Shown here in pieces: positions 5,632 to 12,813 of a stretch of DNA of 13,783 nucleotides. Origin of the DNA: Salinirussus sp. (lineage in GTDB: Archaea; Halobacteriota; Halobacteria; Halobacteriales; Haloarculaceae); assembly GCA_028275005.1 (NCBI GenBank), contig JAQCNN010000140.1, positions 1-13,783 on the forward strand, written 5' to 3'. Position numbers and translations under genes: made by a program. Every line of letters begins with the position of its first letter. Within the stretch, counting starts at the first letter, position 1. Below the pieces are notes generated by a model that saw nothing but the letters and a program-made list of their open reading frames with translations, did no database searches and was not told the DNA's origin.

Positions 5632-6525
5632 TCAGGGCAGGTCGATATCGACGCCCGCGTCCTGGCCGGTCGCCTTTACCGTGTTGTACAGCAACATCGC
5701 ACGGGTCATCGGCCCCACACCGCCCGGGACGGGCGTGATTGCGCGTGCCTTCTCGCTGGCGCTCTCGAAGTCGACGTCGCCGACGAGTTCGTACCCCTTC
5801 TCGGTGTCGGCGTCGACGCGGTTGATACCGACGTCGACCACCACGACACCCTCACTGAGCATGTCGCCGTCGACCATCCCCGGGACGCCCGCGGCCGCGA
5901 CGACGATATCGGCCCCGCGGGTCTTTGCGGCCAGGTCGTCGGTCCGGGAGTGACAGACGGTCACCGTGGCGTTACCGCCCGCCGCCTTCTGCATGAGGAG
6001 GTTGACCATCGGCTTGCCGACGATGTCCGAGCGGCCGACGACGACGGCGTCCTTCCCCTCCGTGTCGACCCCGGCGTCGGCGAGGAGCTTCTGGATCCCG
6101 TGGGGCGTACAGGGCTTGAACCGGGCGTCACCCGCGACCAGCCGGCCGACGTTCTCCGGGTGAAAGCCGTCGACGTCCTTCGCGGGGTTGACCTGCCGGA
6201 GGACGCGGCGTTTGTCGACGTGGTCCGGGACGGGCATCTGCACGAGGATCCCGTTCACCTCGGGGTCAGCGTTCAACTCGTCGACAGTGTCGTGCAGTTC
6301 CGTCGCGGGGGCCGTCGGGTCGAGTTCGACGTCACGGGCCTCGATCCCCACCTCGGCGCAGTCGTCCTGTTTCATCGAGACGTAGGTCTCACTTGCGGGG
6401 TCATCACTCATCAGCACCGTCGCCAGCGTCGGCTGTGACCCGGCGTCGGCCAGGCGCTCGGTGGCCGCGACCAACTCCTCCCTGAATCGTGCGGCCAGCG
6501 CCTCCCCGTCGAGTAGCTCTGTCAT
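5632..6525 (-). CDS. folD: Bifunctional methylenetetrahydrofolate dehydrogenase / methenyltetrahydrofolate cyclohydrolase
   Basis: The protein is 297 residues, a normal FolD length. FolD interconverts 5,10-methylene-, 5,10-methenyl- and 10-formyl-tetrahydrofolate in the cytoplasm, using NAD(P). Conserved blocks are in order: YVSMKQDD with catalytic Tyr48 and Lys52, VQMPVPDHVD, KDVDGFHPENVGRL (about 116-129), PCTPHGI (138-144), the nucleotide-binding VVGRSDIVGKPM (162-173), TVCHSRT, and the C-terminal TPVPGGVGPMTRAML. The frame is open to 6600, but the ATG at 6525 (MTELLDGEALAARF) is the family's usual start. glyA lies upstream on the same strand, separated by a lipoprotein gene. FolD and GlyA act in sequence on C1 units, so the proximity is functionally sensible. 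No clear box A precedes it. Confidence 0.96.
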   Translation of the reverse strand: MTELLDGEALAARFREELVAATERLADAGSQPTLATVLMSDDPASETYVSMKQDDCAEVGIEARDVELDPTAPATELHDTVDELNADPEVNGILVQMPVPDHVDKRRVLRQVNPAKDVDGFHPENVGRLVAGDARFKPCTPHGIQKLLADAGVDTEGKDAVVVGRSDIVGKPMVNLLMQKAAGGNATVTVCHSRTDDLAAKTRGADIVVAAAGVPGMVDGDMLSEGVVVVDVGINRVDADTEKGYELVGDVDFESASEKARAITPVPGGVGPMTRAMLLYNTVKATGQDAGVDIDLP

Positions 6526-6621
6526 TGCAGAGAGAGGGGGGCGACCGCTCTTGAACGTCCCGGAATCCCGGCCGTCGGGGGAGTTACGGGTAACAGCCAC
6601 CGGGGCTGTTCGACCCCGGTA

Positions 6622-7164
6622 TCAGGGGGGACACGCTGTCGCGGCGAGACTCCCCGGGTCACGGCCCTGGGCGACCGAGCGGGTGGCGCCGGAGGACAGG
6701 TCGACGAGCATCGCACGGCCGCCGTAGCCGTGGGTCTGGTCGTGGCCCCGAACAGTGACACAGGCGACGTCGGCAGGCAGGTCGTAGCTGTCCGACCGGG
6801 TGAACGGCTGCTGTGCGTGGGGGTGACGGAGGTCCCGCCGCCCGAGCCGGGTGCCGTCGAGGCGTTCGACCTGCCACCAGTCGGCGTAGCCGTCCTCGCC
6901 CTCGTCGTCGTGGTGCAGCGTGACGTCGAAGCTGTAGCCGGTGTCGTCGTTCGTGACATCGACGCCGACGACGTTTGCCTCCCGGCGGTCGAGGGCGGCG
7001 TCGTCCGCACGGTCGGTGCTGTCGTCTGTCTCGGTCCCCGTGCTCGGGCGGGTGTCCTCGGACTGCTGACGGGTGGTCTGTTCGGCGGGTTCACCCGCGG
7101 TACAGCCGGCTGTCAGGCCAGCCAGACCCGCGGCGAACACGGCACGGCGGCTCCACGTCGGCAT
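6622..7164 (-). CDS. Tat-exported lipoprotein, hypothetical
   Basis: The protein is 180 residues. The N-terminus MPTWSRRAVFAAGLAGLTAGC has a twin-arginine pair (Arg6-Arg7), a hydrophobic core and a lipobox (LTAGC) with Cys21 as the lipidation site. A disordered Thr/Ser/Asp/Glu linker (about 22-62) precedes a compact domain with the motifs DVTNDDTGYSFDVTLHHDDE, WWQVERLDGTRLGRRDL and HPHAQQPFTRSDSYDLP. The final part holds CVTVRGHDQTHGYGGRAM. Two further Cys (in ACVTV and the terminal TACPP) could form a disulfide. I recognise it only as a conserved haloarchaeal surface lipoprotein. It lies between glyA (42 nt upstream) and folD (96 nt downstream) on the same strand. There is no visible reason for a role in folate metabolism, but cotranscription with glyA is possible. 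Confidence 0.85.
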   Translation of the reverse strand: MPTWSRRAVFAAGLAGLTAGCTAGEPAEQTTRQQSEDTRPSTGTETDDSTDRADDAALDRREANVVGVDVTNDDTGYSFDVTLHHDDEGEDGYADWWQVERLDGTRLGRRDLRHPHAQQPFTRSDSYDLPADVACVTVRGHDQTHGYGGRAMLVDLSSGATRSVAQGRDPGSLAATACPP

Positions 7165-7206
7165 ACGCGGGAACGGGTCGCCAGTGACAAAAGCGGTCGG
7201 GGCCGG

Positions 7207-8454
7207 TCAGTCGTACAGCGTGTACTCGTCGGTGAGCTGGTCGACGCGCTCGCTGACCTCGGCTTTCACCTGGTCGTCGTCGTAGCTGTCGACGACACGG
7301 AAGATGAGGTCGGCGACCTCGCGACAGGCCTCCTCGCCGAAGCCACGGGTCGTGAGCGCCGGCGTGCCGGCGCGGATCCCCGAGGGATTGAACGCCGAGC
7401 GGGTCTCGCCGGGCACGGTGTTTGCGTTGAGGACGATACCGACCTCCTCCAGGGCCTCCTCGGCGTTCTTCCCGGTCGTCTCGGGGTGGGACTCGCGCAG
7501 GTCGACCAGCACGAGATGGGTGTCGGTGCCCCCCGACACGAGCGAGAGGCCGTGTTCCTGGAGGCGCTCGCCGAGCGCGCGGGCGTTGTCGACGACCTGC
7601 TGGGCGTACTCCTCGAACGTCGGCTCCAGGGCCTCCTTGAACCCGACGGCCTTGCCGGCGACGTTGTGCATGAGCGGGCCGCCCTGTGCGCCCGGGAAGA
7701 CCGCCGCGTCGAGGTCGTCGGCGTACTCCTCGTCGCACATGATGATGCCACCGCGGCCGGAACGGATCGTCTTGTGTGTCGACCCGGTGACGAAGTCGGT
7801 GACACCGACCGGCGAGGAGTGAACCCCCGCGGCGACGAGGCCGGTCGTGTGGGCGATATCGGCCAGGTGGTAGGCGTCGACGTCGTCGGCGACGGACTGG
7901 ATGCGCTCGAAGTCGATGTCTCGCGGGTACGCGGAGAAGCCCGAGACGATGATGTCGGGCTGGAAGTCAGCGGCGGTCGCCGCGAGGTTCTCGTAGTCGA
8001 TGTAGCCCGTCTCGGGGTCGACACCGTACTGTTCGACCTCGTAGGTCTTGCCCGTGAAGTTGGCCGGGTGGCCGTGGGAGAGGTGACCGCCGTGTTCGAG
8101 TTCCATCGAGAGGATCCGGTCACCGGGTTCGAGCGCGGTGAGATAGACCGCCATGTTGGCCTGCGTCCCCGAGTGTGGCTGGACGTTGACGTGGTCGGCC
8201 CCCCACAGTTCCTGTGCGCGCTCCCGGGCGAGTTCCTCGACGGTGTCGGCGTGTTCACAGCCGGCGTAGTAGCGCTCGCCGGGGTAGCCCTCGGCGTACT
8301 TGTTCGTGAGTTCCGAGCCCTGGGCCTCCAACACCGCCTCGCTGGCGTGGTTCTCGCTTGCGATCATCGCGAGGGTGTTGTTCTGTCGCCGGCGCTCGCT
8401 CTCGAGTGCGTCCGCGGCCGCAGGGTCGGTCTCCCTGGTCCGGTCGTAACTCAT
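7207..8454 (-). CDS. glyA: Serine hydroxymethyltransferase
   Basis: The 415 residues match the usual length. GlyA is a cytoplasmic PLP enzyme that interconverts serine and glycine and transfers the C1 unit to tetrahydrofolate (or an archaeal pterin). The sequence shows the substrate/cofactor motif LAMIASENHAS, GYPGERYYAGCEHAD, VQPHSGTQANMAVY, the PLP-binding YHLADIAHTTGL (Asp199, His202), and the Schiff-base lysine in TGSTHKTIRSGRGG (Lys228). The ATG at 8454 is the first start and has a weak box A-like stretch (TTCTTAC, minus strand, about 8480) 26 nt upstream. It is divergent from the NUDIX gene and lies upstream of the lipoprotein gene and folD, forming a one-carbon neighbourhood. Confidence 0.97.
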   Translation of the reverse strand: MSYDRTRETDPAAADALESERRRQNNTLAMIASENHASEAVLEAQGSELTNKYAEGYPGERYYAGCEHADTVEELARERAQELWGADHVNVQPHSGTQANMAVYLTALEPGDRILSMELEHGGHLSHGHPANFTGKTYEVEQYGVDPETGYIDYENLAATAADFQPDIIVSGFSAYPRDIDFERIQSVADDVDAYHLADIAHTTGLVAAGVHSSPVGVTDFVTGSTHKTIRSGRGGIIMCDEEYADDLDAAVFPGAQGGPLMHNVAGKAVGFKEALEPTFEEYAQQVVDNARALGERLQEHGLSLVSGGTDTHLVLVDLRESHPETTGKNAEEALEEVGIVLNANTVPGETRSAFNPSGIRAGTPALTTRGFGEEACREVADLIFRVVDSYDDDQVKAEVSERVDQLTDEYTLYD

Positions 8455-8476
8455 ACCTTATCCACGAGCGTCGAAG

Positions 8477-8484
8477 GTAAGAAT
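8477..8484 (-). promoter_or_regulatory. Weak box A-like element for glyA
   Basis: The minus strand reads ATTCTTAC, centred about 26 nt upstream of the glyA ATG. The match to a box A is poor. Position is the main support. Confidence 0.3.
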
Positions 8485-8657
8485 CTGCCTTTCGGGCGGC
8501 GGGTCACCATCCCACACGGGTGGGGGCGCAGGCGACCCCTGCCGGAGGCTCGCTTGACTCGGGAGTGTGGTGTCACCGGTCACTCACCGGCAGGTCCACT
8601 GCGGTCGGTCGAGGGCGAAAGGCCAACGCTGAAACTGCCGGCGGCCGAGCGGGTGGC

Positions 8658-9128
8658 ATGGAGACAACCCGTCACTTCGTCGCGACGGTCTACGTCGTCA
8701 ACGACGGCGCGACCGCACTGCACCCTCACGACAAACTCGACATGTGGCTCCCGCCGGGCGGTCACATCGACCGCGACGAGACGCCACACGAGGCCGCCCG
8801 CCGGGAGGTCCGCGAGGAACTGGGACTCGAGGTCGACCTGGTCGCCCCGCAGGACGGGGTCGACTCGCCGACCGTCGAGAGCATCCCGAAGCCCCAGCAC
8901 TTCCTGCTCGAGGATATCAACACCGCCGGCGGTGCGGTGGGCCACCAGCACATCGACTTCGTCTTCTACGGCCGCGCGGAGAGCCGGGCTATCGACCCCG
9001 GGCCGGGCGAGCAGCCTGCCGCCGACTGGGAGTGGCTCAGTTCCGCGGGTCTGCGCGACCGGGCCGACGAACTCGAGGAGGACGTGGTAGCGGTCGGCCA
9101 GCGCGCCATCGACGCTGTGGACCCGTAG
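8658..9128 (+). CDS. NUDIX hydrolase
   Basis: The protein is 156 residues. The Nudix box is complete: Gly35-x5-Glu41-x7-Arg49-Glu50-Val-x-Glu53-Glu54-x-Gly56 (GGHIDRDETPHEAARREV then REELGL). The two adjacent Glu coordinate the metal that cleaves a nucleoside diphosphate linked to another moiety. The N-terminus (METTRHFVATVYVVNDGATALHP) is the usual first strand of the fold, which supports the ATG at 8658 over the longer open frame from 8520. The sequence LPPGGHID and the later HQHIDFVFYG resemble ADP-ribose- or dinucleotide-type Nudix enzymes, but the substrate cannot be assigned. It is cytoplasmic, with no signal or membrane segment. It is divergent from glyA (203-bp gap) and convergent with the asparagine-synthase-like gene. 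Confidence 0.92.
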   Translation: METTRHFVATVYVVNDGATALHPHDKLDMWLPPGGHIDRDETPHEAARREVREELGLEVDLVAPQDGVDSPTVESIPKPQHFLLEDINTAGGAVGHQHIDFVFYGRAESRAIDPGPGEQPAADWEWLSSAGLRDRADELEEDVVAVGQRAIDAVDP

Positions 9129-9170
9129 CGGACGGCCGGGACACTGCCGAGCCTGGCGAGCGCTGTCACG

Positions 9171-9183
9171 GGGGCGTCGCCCC
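9171..9183. terminator. GC hairpin between convergent genes
   Basis: GGGGCG-T-CGCCCC forms a perfect inverted repeat in the 113-nt gap between the NUDIX and asparagine-synthase-like genes, which converge. It has no T-run, so a role in termination is only suggested by position. Confidence 0.25.
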
Positions 9184-9241
9184 GACCGCCGTGTGAGGAC
9201 GGGTGAACAGCGCGCCCCAGTGCGAGGAGGCGGCCCGTCGG

Positions 9242-10351
9242 TCACGCCACGAGCGACTCGATATACCCCCGGACGTTGTGGTCCATCCGGGGTTTGAACC
9301 CGTTCTGCCTGGCCAGCCGGCTGAGTTCGGTGTCGACGTCGCTGCCGTACTGGAGGGCTCGTTTTGGCCGGAACGCCAGCCGGTCGGGCAGCCACGTCCG
9401 GGCGGCGAGCCGGAGCGCACGCTTGCGTTCGCCGTCACCCGCGAGTGCCTCCCCGTCGAGTGTGAGGGCGGCCCGGACGACCCGGTCGTGCAACAGCGGC
9501 GTGACAGGCTCGACACCCGCGGCCCGGAGCGCGAGCACGTCCCGGGGGAGCTGGTTGGGCAGCGAACCCAGCACCTCCCGGCGCGCACCGCGGACAGTGT
9601 CGGCCTCGACACGGGTGTCACCGGGCGCGCCGGCGACCTTCGCGTAGCCGCCAAAGAGTTCGTCGGCACCCTGGCCCAGCGCCAGCCGGTCGTGCCCGTC
9701 GGCGGCGGCCGCCCGGGCGACCAGAAACAGCGGAACGGCGATCGCCACGTCCATCGGGTTCGTCCGACCGGTCGCCGCCACCACCTCGGGGACCGCCGCC
9801 CGGAGCCGGTCGTGGTCGAGTTCGACGACGCACAGGTCGGGCTCACACCCGAGCAGGCGCGCCCCCTCGCGGGCGGCGGCCACGTCGTCGCTGCCGGGAA
9901 AGCCCGCGACGTACAGCGGGCCCTCCAGCCGGGCGGCGAGCAGCGCCGAGTCGACGCCGCCGGAGAAGGCAACGGGCGGTCCGTCGGTCGGGCCGGCGGC
10001 CACACCCCGTAACACGGAGTCGAGTGCCCGGCGGACGGTCTCGACGGCCGTTCGTCCGCCGACCGGGTCGGGGTCCGGCAGCGTCCACACCCGCTCGGCC
10101 TCGCCGGTCACACCGTCGCCGTCGCGGGCACGAACCGGTCGGACGTGGCCGGCAGGGACCGGTGTGGGGTCGGCTAAGTCGGTCGGGTCGTGCCCCCAGT
10201 TCCCGCTCGTCCGGTCGACGTACAGCGGTTCCCGGCCGAGCACGTCCCGGACCAGACGGTCGTCGAGGCGACCGGCAAAGCCCGTCGTGCCGGGCAGGGG
10301 CTCGCGGTCGGAGAGCGCCCGGCGGACGAGGGTAGGGTCGGCGCCGTCCAT
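9242..10351 (-). CDS. Asparagine-synthase-like PP-loop ATPase lacking the glutaminase nucleophile
   Basis: The protein is 369 residues, shorter than glutamine-dependent AsnB (about 550 or more). The C-terminal synthase domain is intact: the PP-loop SGGVDS (130-135), LGQGADELFGGY (225-236), the LPNQLPRDVLALRAAGVEPVTP segment and a basic C-terminal part (RPKRALQYGSD). The N-terminal 70 residues (GTTGFAGRLDDRLV, LGREPLYVD, VPAGHVRPV) look like a remnant of the class II amidotransferase domain, but the catalytic N-terminal Cys is absent. It would adenylate a carboxylate with ATP and then take ammonia or another amine. Asparagine synthesis is one possibility, amidation of another substrate another. 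The ATG (10351-10349) overlaps the TGA of the PHP gene by one base (TGATG), indicating translational coupling. Confidence 0.85.
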   Translation of the reverse strand: MDGADPTLVRRALSDREPLPGTTGFAGRLDDRLVRDVLGREPLYVDRTSGNWGHDPTDLADPTPVPAGHVRPVRARDGDGVTGEAERVWTLPDPDPVGGRTAVETVRRALDSVLRGVAAGPTDGPPVAFSGGVDSALLAARLEGPLYVAGFPGSDDVAAAREGARLLGCEPDLCVVELDHDRLRAAVPEVVAATGRTNPMDVAIAVPLFLVARAAAADGHDRLALGQGADELFGGYAKVAGAPGDTRVEADTVRGARREVLGSLPNQLPRDVLALRAAGVEPVTPLLHDRVVRAALTLDGEALAGDGERKRALRLAARTWLPDRLAFRPKRALQYGSDVDTELSRLARQNGFKPRMDHNVRGYIESLVA

Positions 10352-11037
10352 CAGTCCAGGAGGCGTTGAACTCGGCTGACCGCCCGGCGCTTGACACCGC
10401 CGGCGGCCTGTCGGAAGCTGATGTAGAAAGGGGTGCGTCGGCCCTCGACGGTCGTCCGGCCCTCGCGCACCGCATCGAGGATGGCGTCGGCGCTCCGTTC
10501 GTCGGTGTCGACGTGGGTGACCGCCTGCCCGACCATCTCGGCGATGTGGGCGTCACTGCCGGCAGTCATCGGGAGGCCCCGCCGGCGGGCGAACCGCTCG
10601 GCCTGGCGGTTGGCCCGCCCGGTCAACAGCCGGGAGTTGTAGATCTCGATCCCGTCGGCGGCCGCGAGGGCGTCCTCGGAGATGTTTGCGAGGACACCGC
10701 TACGGGAGGTCTGGAAGGGGTGGGGGACGACGGCCACACCCCCGAGGTCGCGAATGCGGTCGAGCGTCTCCGCGAACGGGAGCCCCTCGGGGACCAGTTC
10801 GCGCACACCCAGCGCGAGGACGTGGCCGGCGGCGCTGGTGACCTCCATCCCCGGGATCCCGACGAGGTCGTACTCCGGGGCCAGGTCGGCGGCCGTCAGG
10901 CTCGTCTCGATGGCGTCGTGGTCGGTGACCGCGAGGCCGTCGAGGCCGACAGTTCGGGCCCGCTCGAGCAGCCGCTCGACGGGGTCGCGACCGTCGTACG
11001 AGGCCCGGGAGTGGGCGTGCAGTTCGACCGAGAGCAC
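10351..11037 (-). CDS. PHP-domain phosphoesterase
   Basis: The protein is 228 residues and spans one PHP domain. The metal-ligand motifs are present in order: H-x-H (His7, His9), Asp15, TDHD (His40), Glu65 in GMEVT, His72, PHP (His106), and GSDAH (Asp162, His164). This layout matches the TrpH/YciV-type PHP proteins, which hydrolyse phosphodiester or phosphomonoester bonds, including short RNA or 3',5'-bisphosphonucleotides in bacteria. The archaeal substrate is not known. The start is GTG at 11037 (MLSVELHAHS). The first metal motif begins six residues later and a box A (TTTTTTAA, 11058-11065) lies 25 nt upstream, giving a leaderless GTG start. The gene is the first of a two-gene unit with the asparagine-synthase-like gene and is divergent from the halocyanin gene. 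Confidence 0.92.
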   Translation of the reverse strand: MLSVELHAHSRASYDGRDPVERLLERARTVGLDGLAVTDHDAIETSLTAADLAPEYDLVGIPGMEVTSAAGHVLALGVRELVPEGLPFAETLDRIRDLGGVAVVPHPFQTSRSGVLANISEDALAAADGIEIYNSRLLTGRANRQAERFARRRGLPMTAGSDAHIAEMVGQAVTHVDTDERSADAILDAVREGRTTVEGRRTPFYISFRQAAGGVKRRAVSRVQRLLD

Positions 11038-11057
11038 ACCCGACCTTAGATCGGGAG

Positions 11058-11065
11058 TTAAAAAA
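11058..11065 (-). promoter_or_regulatory. Box A for the PHP / asparagine-synthase-like unit
   Basis: TTTTTTAA on the minus strand is centred 25 nt upstream of the GTG at 11037. A short inverted repeat (CCCGA 11039-11043, TCGGG 11051-11055) sits between box A and the start, where an operator would block initiation. That role is speculative. Confidence 0.5.
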
Positions 11066-11145
11066 GGTTCCCGGGTCGGCGGGGGAGGCCGCCTGTATTA
11101 ACGGTACAGCTCAGCGTGGCCCGAGCCGTCGACAGTAGGGCCGGC

Positions 11146-11162
11146 TGCCCCGTCCTGGGGCA
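11146..11162. other. Hairpin sequence in the divergent promoter region
   Basis: TGCCCC-GTCCT-GGGGCA is a perfect 6-bp inverted repeat with a 5-nt loop in the 231-bp space between the divergent PHP and halocyanin starts. Another short one (CTGTA 11093-11097, TACAG 11105-11109) lies closer to the PHP gene. Either could be an operator. I see no gene in this gap. Confidence 0.25.
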
Positions 11163-11236
11163 CGTTTACACACTGAAGGGGTGCTGGGGCGGCATCGGGG
11201 ACAGTCCCGGTCAGTTCGGCGGTGACGAATAATCGG

Positions 11237-11243
11237 TTTTATG
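11237..11243 (+). promoter_or_regulatory. Box A for the halocyanin gene
   Basis: TTTTATG is centred about 29 nt upstream of the ATG at 11269, in the context of an A/T-rich run (AATAATCGGTTTTATG). This supports the start at 11269 and a leaderless or very short leader. Confidence 0.5.
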
Positions 11244-11268
11244 CGTGGCCGCCGTCCGAGACACAGAT

Positions 11269-11964
11269 ATGGACGGAGAGAGCGGCTACACACGGCGGGG
11301 GTTACTGCGGGCCACCGGCGGGGCGACCGTGGCGGTTGCCGTCGCCTCGGCAGCCGGGACGGCCGCCGCACAGACCGACTTCGGCGGCTGGCTCTCCGGC
11401 GTGGGCAACTACGACGGGACGGTTGTCGACGCGACCGGTCAGGCGTCGGTGACCGTCGAGGTGGGCGTCCAGGCCAACGGCGGCGCCTTCGGGTTCGGCC
11501 CCGCGGCCGTCCAGGTCGACCCCGGGACGACGGTCACCTGGGAGTGGACCGGCGAGGGCGGTCAACACAGCGTGGTCGACAACGCCGGGGGCTTCGAGAG
11601 CGAACTCGTCGGCGAGGAGGGGGTCACCTACGAGCAGAGCTTCGACGCCGAGGGGGTCGTGAAATACTACTGTGCCACCAACCGGGACGACGGGATGAAA
11701 GGCGTCGTGGTCGTCGGCGGCCTCCCCGGTGCCGGCGGTAGCGACGGTACCGAGGCCAGCGGGGGCAACGAGAGCGGTAGCGGCGAAGGTGGCGAGGGCG
11801 GCGGAGGCGAGGACTCCGGCACAGCAAACTCCGCGAACCAGACCGCACTCCGGACGATGGTCGCGATGCTCGTGCTCGGGATACTCTCGCCGCTGCTGTT
11901 TCTCCTCCTGTTGCGCTGGCGCCAGGAGGACGACTCCGACCAGCCAAAGCGGTACCCACGGTGA
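11269..11964 (+). CDS. Halocyanin-domain protein with C-terminal membrane anchor; one Cu ligand replaced
   Basis: The protein is 231 residues. A Tat signal (TRRGLLRATGG, Arg9-Arg10, core to about residue 33, AAAQ cleavage region) is followed by a plastocyanin-like domain (about 36-150). A Gly/Ser/Glu-rich linker (151-190), a transmembrane helix (about 197-216) and a short charged tail follow. The domain faces the cell exterior, tethered to the membrane. Halocyanins are type 1 copper proteins that carry electrons. His100 (GGQHSVVDN), Cys135 and Met143 (GMKG) fit the copper site. The second His, normally three residues after Cys (C-x-x-H), is Asn138 here (YYCATNRDDGMKG). The codon is AAC. A copper site with altered colour and potential, or loss of copper binding, is possible. 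The frame opens at a GTG (11245), but the ATG at 11269 fits the promoter. Confidence 0.9.
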   Translation: MDGESGYTRRGLLRATGGATVAVAVASAAGTAAAQTDFGGWLSGVGNYDGTVVDATGQASVTVEVGVQANGGAFGFGPAAVQVDPGTTVTWEWTGEGGQHSVVDNAGGFESELVGEEGVTYEQSFDAEGVVKYYCATNRDDGMKGVVVVGGLPGAGGSDGTEASGGNESGSGEGGEGGGGEDSGTANSANQTALRTMVAMLVLGILSPLLFLLLLRWRQEDDSDQPKRYPR

Positions 11965-12186
11965 GGGCGTCACCCCGTGTCCGGGTACAGCAGGTAACCG
12001 TATCATCCAGCCCGCCGTCGGCGTTGTTGGTGACTGCGGGCCTCGGGCAGAGCGGGCCCTGGGGCCGGGGCCGGCATTGCGCGCCACCCCCGGTCGGTCG
12101 GTGAGCGGCGAGCCCCCCGGCCGAGGACGGGGCGCCAGGGCGATGGCGGACTGAAGGGCTAAGTCCGTGGCGACCACAGCGGACAC

Positions 12187-12720
12187 ATGAAGGTCTATAC
12201 CGGCCGCGGTGACGAGGGGATGACTGACCTGCGAAACATGGACCGGGTCTCGAAGGCCAGCGGGCGCATCGAGGCCTACGGCACCGTCGACGAACTCAAC
12301 GCACTGGTCGGGACGGTCCGGCCGACCGGTCACGACGACGTCGACACACAGCTGCGCGAGGTCCAGAACCACCTCCACATCGTCCAGGCCGACTTTGCCA
12401 ACCCGGAGCCCGACGAGGACGACCCTGCCGTCCGCGAGGAGCACGTCGACCAACTCGAGGCGTGGATCGACGGCCACGACGACGAACTCGACGCCCTCGA
12501 GTCGTTCATTCTCCCCAGCGGCGCGGACCGCGGGGCGCGACTACACCACGCCCGGGCTGTGGCCCGCCGCGCCGAGCGCCGCGCCGTTTCGTTTGCCTCC
12601 GAGGAAGCTGTCAACGAGACCGCTATTGTCTACCTCAATCGCCTCTCGGACGCACTGTTCACGCTCGCGCGTGTCGTCAACAAACGTGAGGGCGTCCGCG
12701 AGGAGAACCCGGAGTACTGA
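12187..12720 (+). CDS. Cob(I)yrinic acid a,c-diamide / cob(I)alamin adenosyltransferase, PduO type
   Basis: The protein is 177 residues, the usual PduO-type (PF01923) length. This cytoplasmic trimeric enzyme transfers the 5'-deoxyadenosyl group from ATP to cob(I)alamin, making coenzyme B12. The ATP-binding N-terminal motif TGRGDEGMT (5-13) is present, then VSKASGRIEAYGTVDELNAL (21-40), FILPSG (107-112), HARAVARRAERR (121-132) and the C-terminal YLNRLSDALFTLARVVN (149-165), which hold the catalytic Arg and Asp/Asn residues of the family. The ATG at 12187 is the only start that keeps the N-terminal motif. A weak box A-like GGCTAAG lies about 26 nt upstream. The 222-bp gap after the halocyanin gene is very GC-rich with no gene seen. 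No other cobalamin gene is in the window. Confidence 0.94.
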   Translation: MKVYTGRGDEGMTDLRNMDRVSKASGRIEAYGTVDELNALVGTVRPTGHDDVDTQLREVQNHLHIVQADFANPEPDEDDPAVREEHVDQLEAWIDGHDDELDALESFILPSGADRGARLHHARAVARRAERRAVSFASEEAVNETAIVYLNRLSDALFTLARVVNKREGVREENPEY

Positions 12721-12784
12721 ATCCGTCTCGGCTGCCGTCCTGACCGGCGAACCAGCGTGAGCGACACCCCGAGTTCCACAAGGG

Positions 12785-12790
12785 CTATAT
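12785..12790 (+). promoter_or_regulatory. Box A for the acidic coiled-coil protein gene
   Basis: CTATAT, in the context GGGCTATATCTG, is centred about 26 nt upstream of the ATG at 12814. It decides the start over the longer frame from 12757. Confidence 0.55.
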
Positions 12791-12813
12791 CTGTCCTTCG
12801 TCTACGGTCAGAT

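Noticed and set aside
6730..9090. 786-residue plus-strand open frame
   Set aside because: It is antisense to the lipoprotein and glyA genes and then runs into the NUDIX gene out of frame. Its Val/Gly/Asp-rich composition is the mirror of glyA codon use. glyA and NUDIX motifs are unambiguous.
11965..12186. Possible RNA gene in the very GC-rich gap before the adenosyltransferase gene
   Set aside because: Short inverted repeats (for example GGTGA/TCACC at 11960-11974) are present, but no tRNA-like fold, box motifs, promoter and terminator combination or coding frame is visible.
11302..12477. 391-residue minus-strand open frame
   Set aside because: It is antisense to the halocyanin and adenosyltransferase genes, both with clear family motifs. 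It has no recognisable domain.
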